From Allobosea sp. AAP35 (GTDB taxonomy: Bacteria > Pseudomonadota > Alphaproteobacteria > Rhizobiales > Beijerinckiaceae), in assembly GCF_001295925.1 (NCBI RefSeq), contig NZ_LJHQ01000042.1, positions 1-61,561 of the forward strand: a stretch of DNA of 61,561 nt, written 5' to 3'. Shown piece after piece: positions 61,274 through 61,561 of this stretch. Position numbers and translations under genes: made by a program. How positions within the stretch are numbered: the stretch's first letter is position 1; every line of letters begins with the position of its first letter. The notes beneath the pieces are model-generated. The model worked only from the letters and a program-made list of their open reading frames with translations, was not told the origin of the DNA and did no database searches.

Positions 61274-61561
61274 TCATCGCAGAAGCGTCGGCTTCACCCA
61301 CCAGCCGGGTTGAGCATGTGCCAGCGCCCTCCCCGCCGCCGCGCTCGCACGGCAATCGTCGAAGAGCGCAAAGCAGGTCGCGCCCGAGCCCGACATGCGC
61401 GCGAGGCGGCAGCCGGGCTGGGCGCGCAGGGCGGCGAGCACGGTGTCGATGACAGGCGCGACGCGGCGGGCGGGGGCTTCGAGGTCGTTGCCGCTTGCGG
61501 CGAGGGCTGCGAGCAGGGCGGCCGTCGAATGCGATTGGCCGGGCATATCCGACGTCATGGC
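61274..61561 (-). CDS. ispE: 4-diphosphocytidyl-2-C-methyl-D-erythritol kinase, C-terminal part
   Basis: The right edge cuts the gene; 95 residues of the C-terminus are present. [20 protein letters not shown] and the GHMP-kinase motif [14 protein letters not shown], then [10 protein letters not shown], match IspE of the non-mevalonate isoprenoid pathway, which phosphorylates CDP-ME. It converges on nothing within the window; the 140 bp to DUF2254 hold no gene. Confidence 0.9.
   Translation of the reverse strand, partial: AMTSDMPGQSHSTAALLAALAASGNDLEAPARRVAPVIDTVLAALRAQPGCRLARMSGSGATCFALFDDCRASAAAGRALAHAQPGWWVKPTLLR

Overview
The window is a GC-rich alphaproteobacterial chromosome segment, most likely from the Hyphomicrobiales (Rhizobiales); a Bosea-like or Methylobacterium-like lineage fits best, but this is inferred from gene content, not from a search. 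Supporting signs are a tRNA-His with A73 instead of C73, two phasins, a PleC/DivJ/PdhS-type kinase, a DUF1150 protein, YSIRK-free alphaproteobacterial ribosomal genes, and intergenic palindromes with CGTCAT...ATGACG ends. No phage, transposase, integrase or CRISPR array was seen.

Layout. 1-10.4 kb: a cut-off YdjC/HpnK-type deacetylase diverging from a membrane GT2, then MurJ, a nitronate monooxygenase-IlvE pair, AzlCD, a phosphopantetheinyl transferase, a TerC protein, and a tartrate/malate dehydrogenase overlapping a fluoroacetate-dehalogenase-like hydrolase. 10.4-28 kb: infC, rpmI, rplT, pheS and pheT lie on the minus strand in their ancestral order, but other modules have been placed between them: a class II aldolase, a DUF1176 protein, a large CheW-domain sensor and a TetR/RidA divergon between infC and rpmI; a LysR/MBL/isochorismatase divergon and a SCO1 operon between rplT and pheS; and a GT21 plus a HEPN-like gene pair between pheS and pheT. 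28-39 kb: a GT4, an alpha/beta hydrolase, DUF1150, Hsp20 with a heat-shock-like promoter, tRNA-His, two phasins, a 1068-residue histidine kinase and an ABC exporter.

39-61.6 kb: motAB, a GST, an EamA transporter, a LysR-tctBAC tricarboxylate-type uptake operon, a uracil-catabolism (URC-type) operon (GTP cyclohydrolase II-like, DUF1688, upp), a long-chain polyprenyl diphosphate synthase, DUF2007-TrmN6-like, two small secreted proteins, glyQ and glyS separated by a DUF3800 gene, a frameshifted DUF421 gene, two small hydrophilic proteins, DUF2254 and the 3' end of ispE.

Most of the window is housekeeping sequence. The accessory material of most interest is inserted inside translation operons: a HEPN-like pair between pheS and pheT, DUF3800 between glyQ and glyS, and an AT-richer patch inside glyS. 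Other points worth checking are a SCO1 operon with two uncharacterised Cys/His secreted proteins, a three-operator TetR site controlling an arginine-less RidA homologue, and a soluble-looking double-sensor CheW protein.
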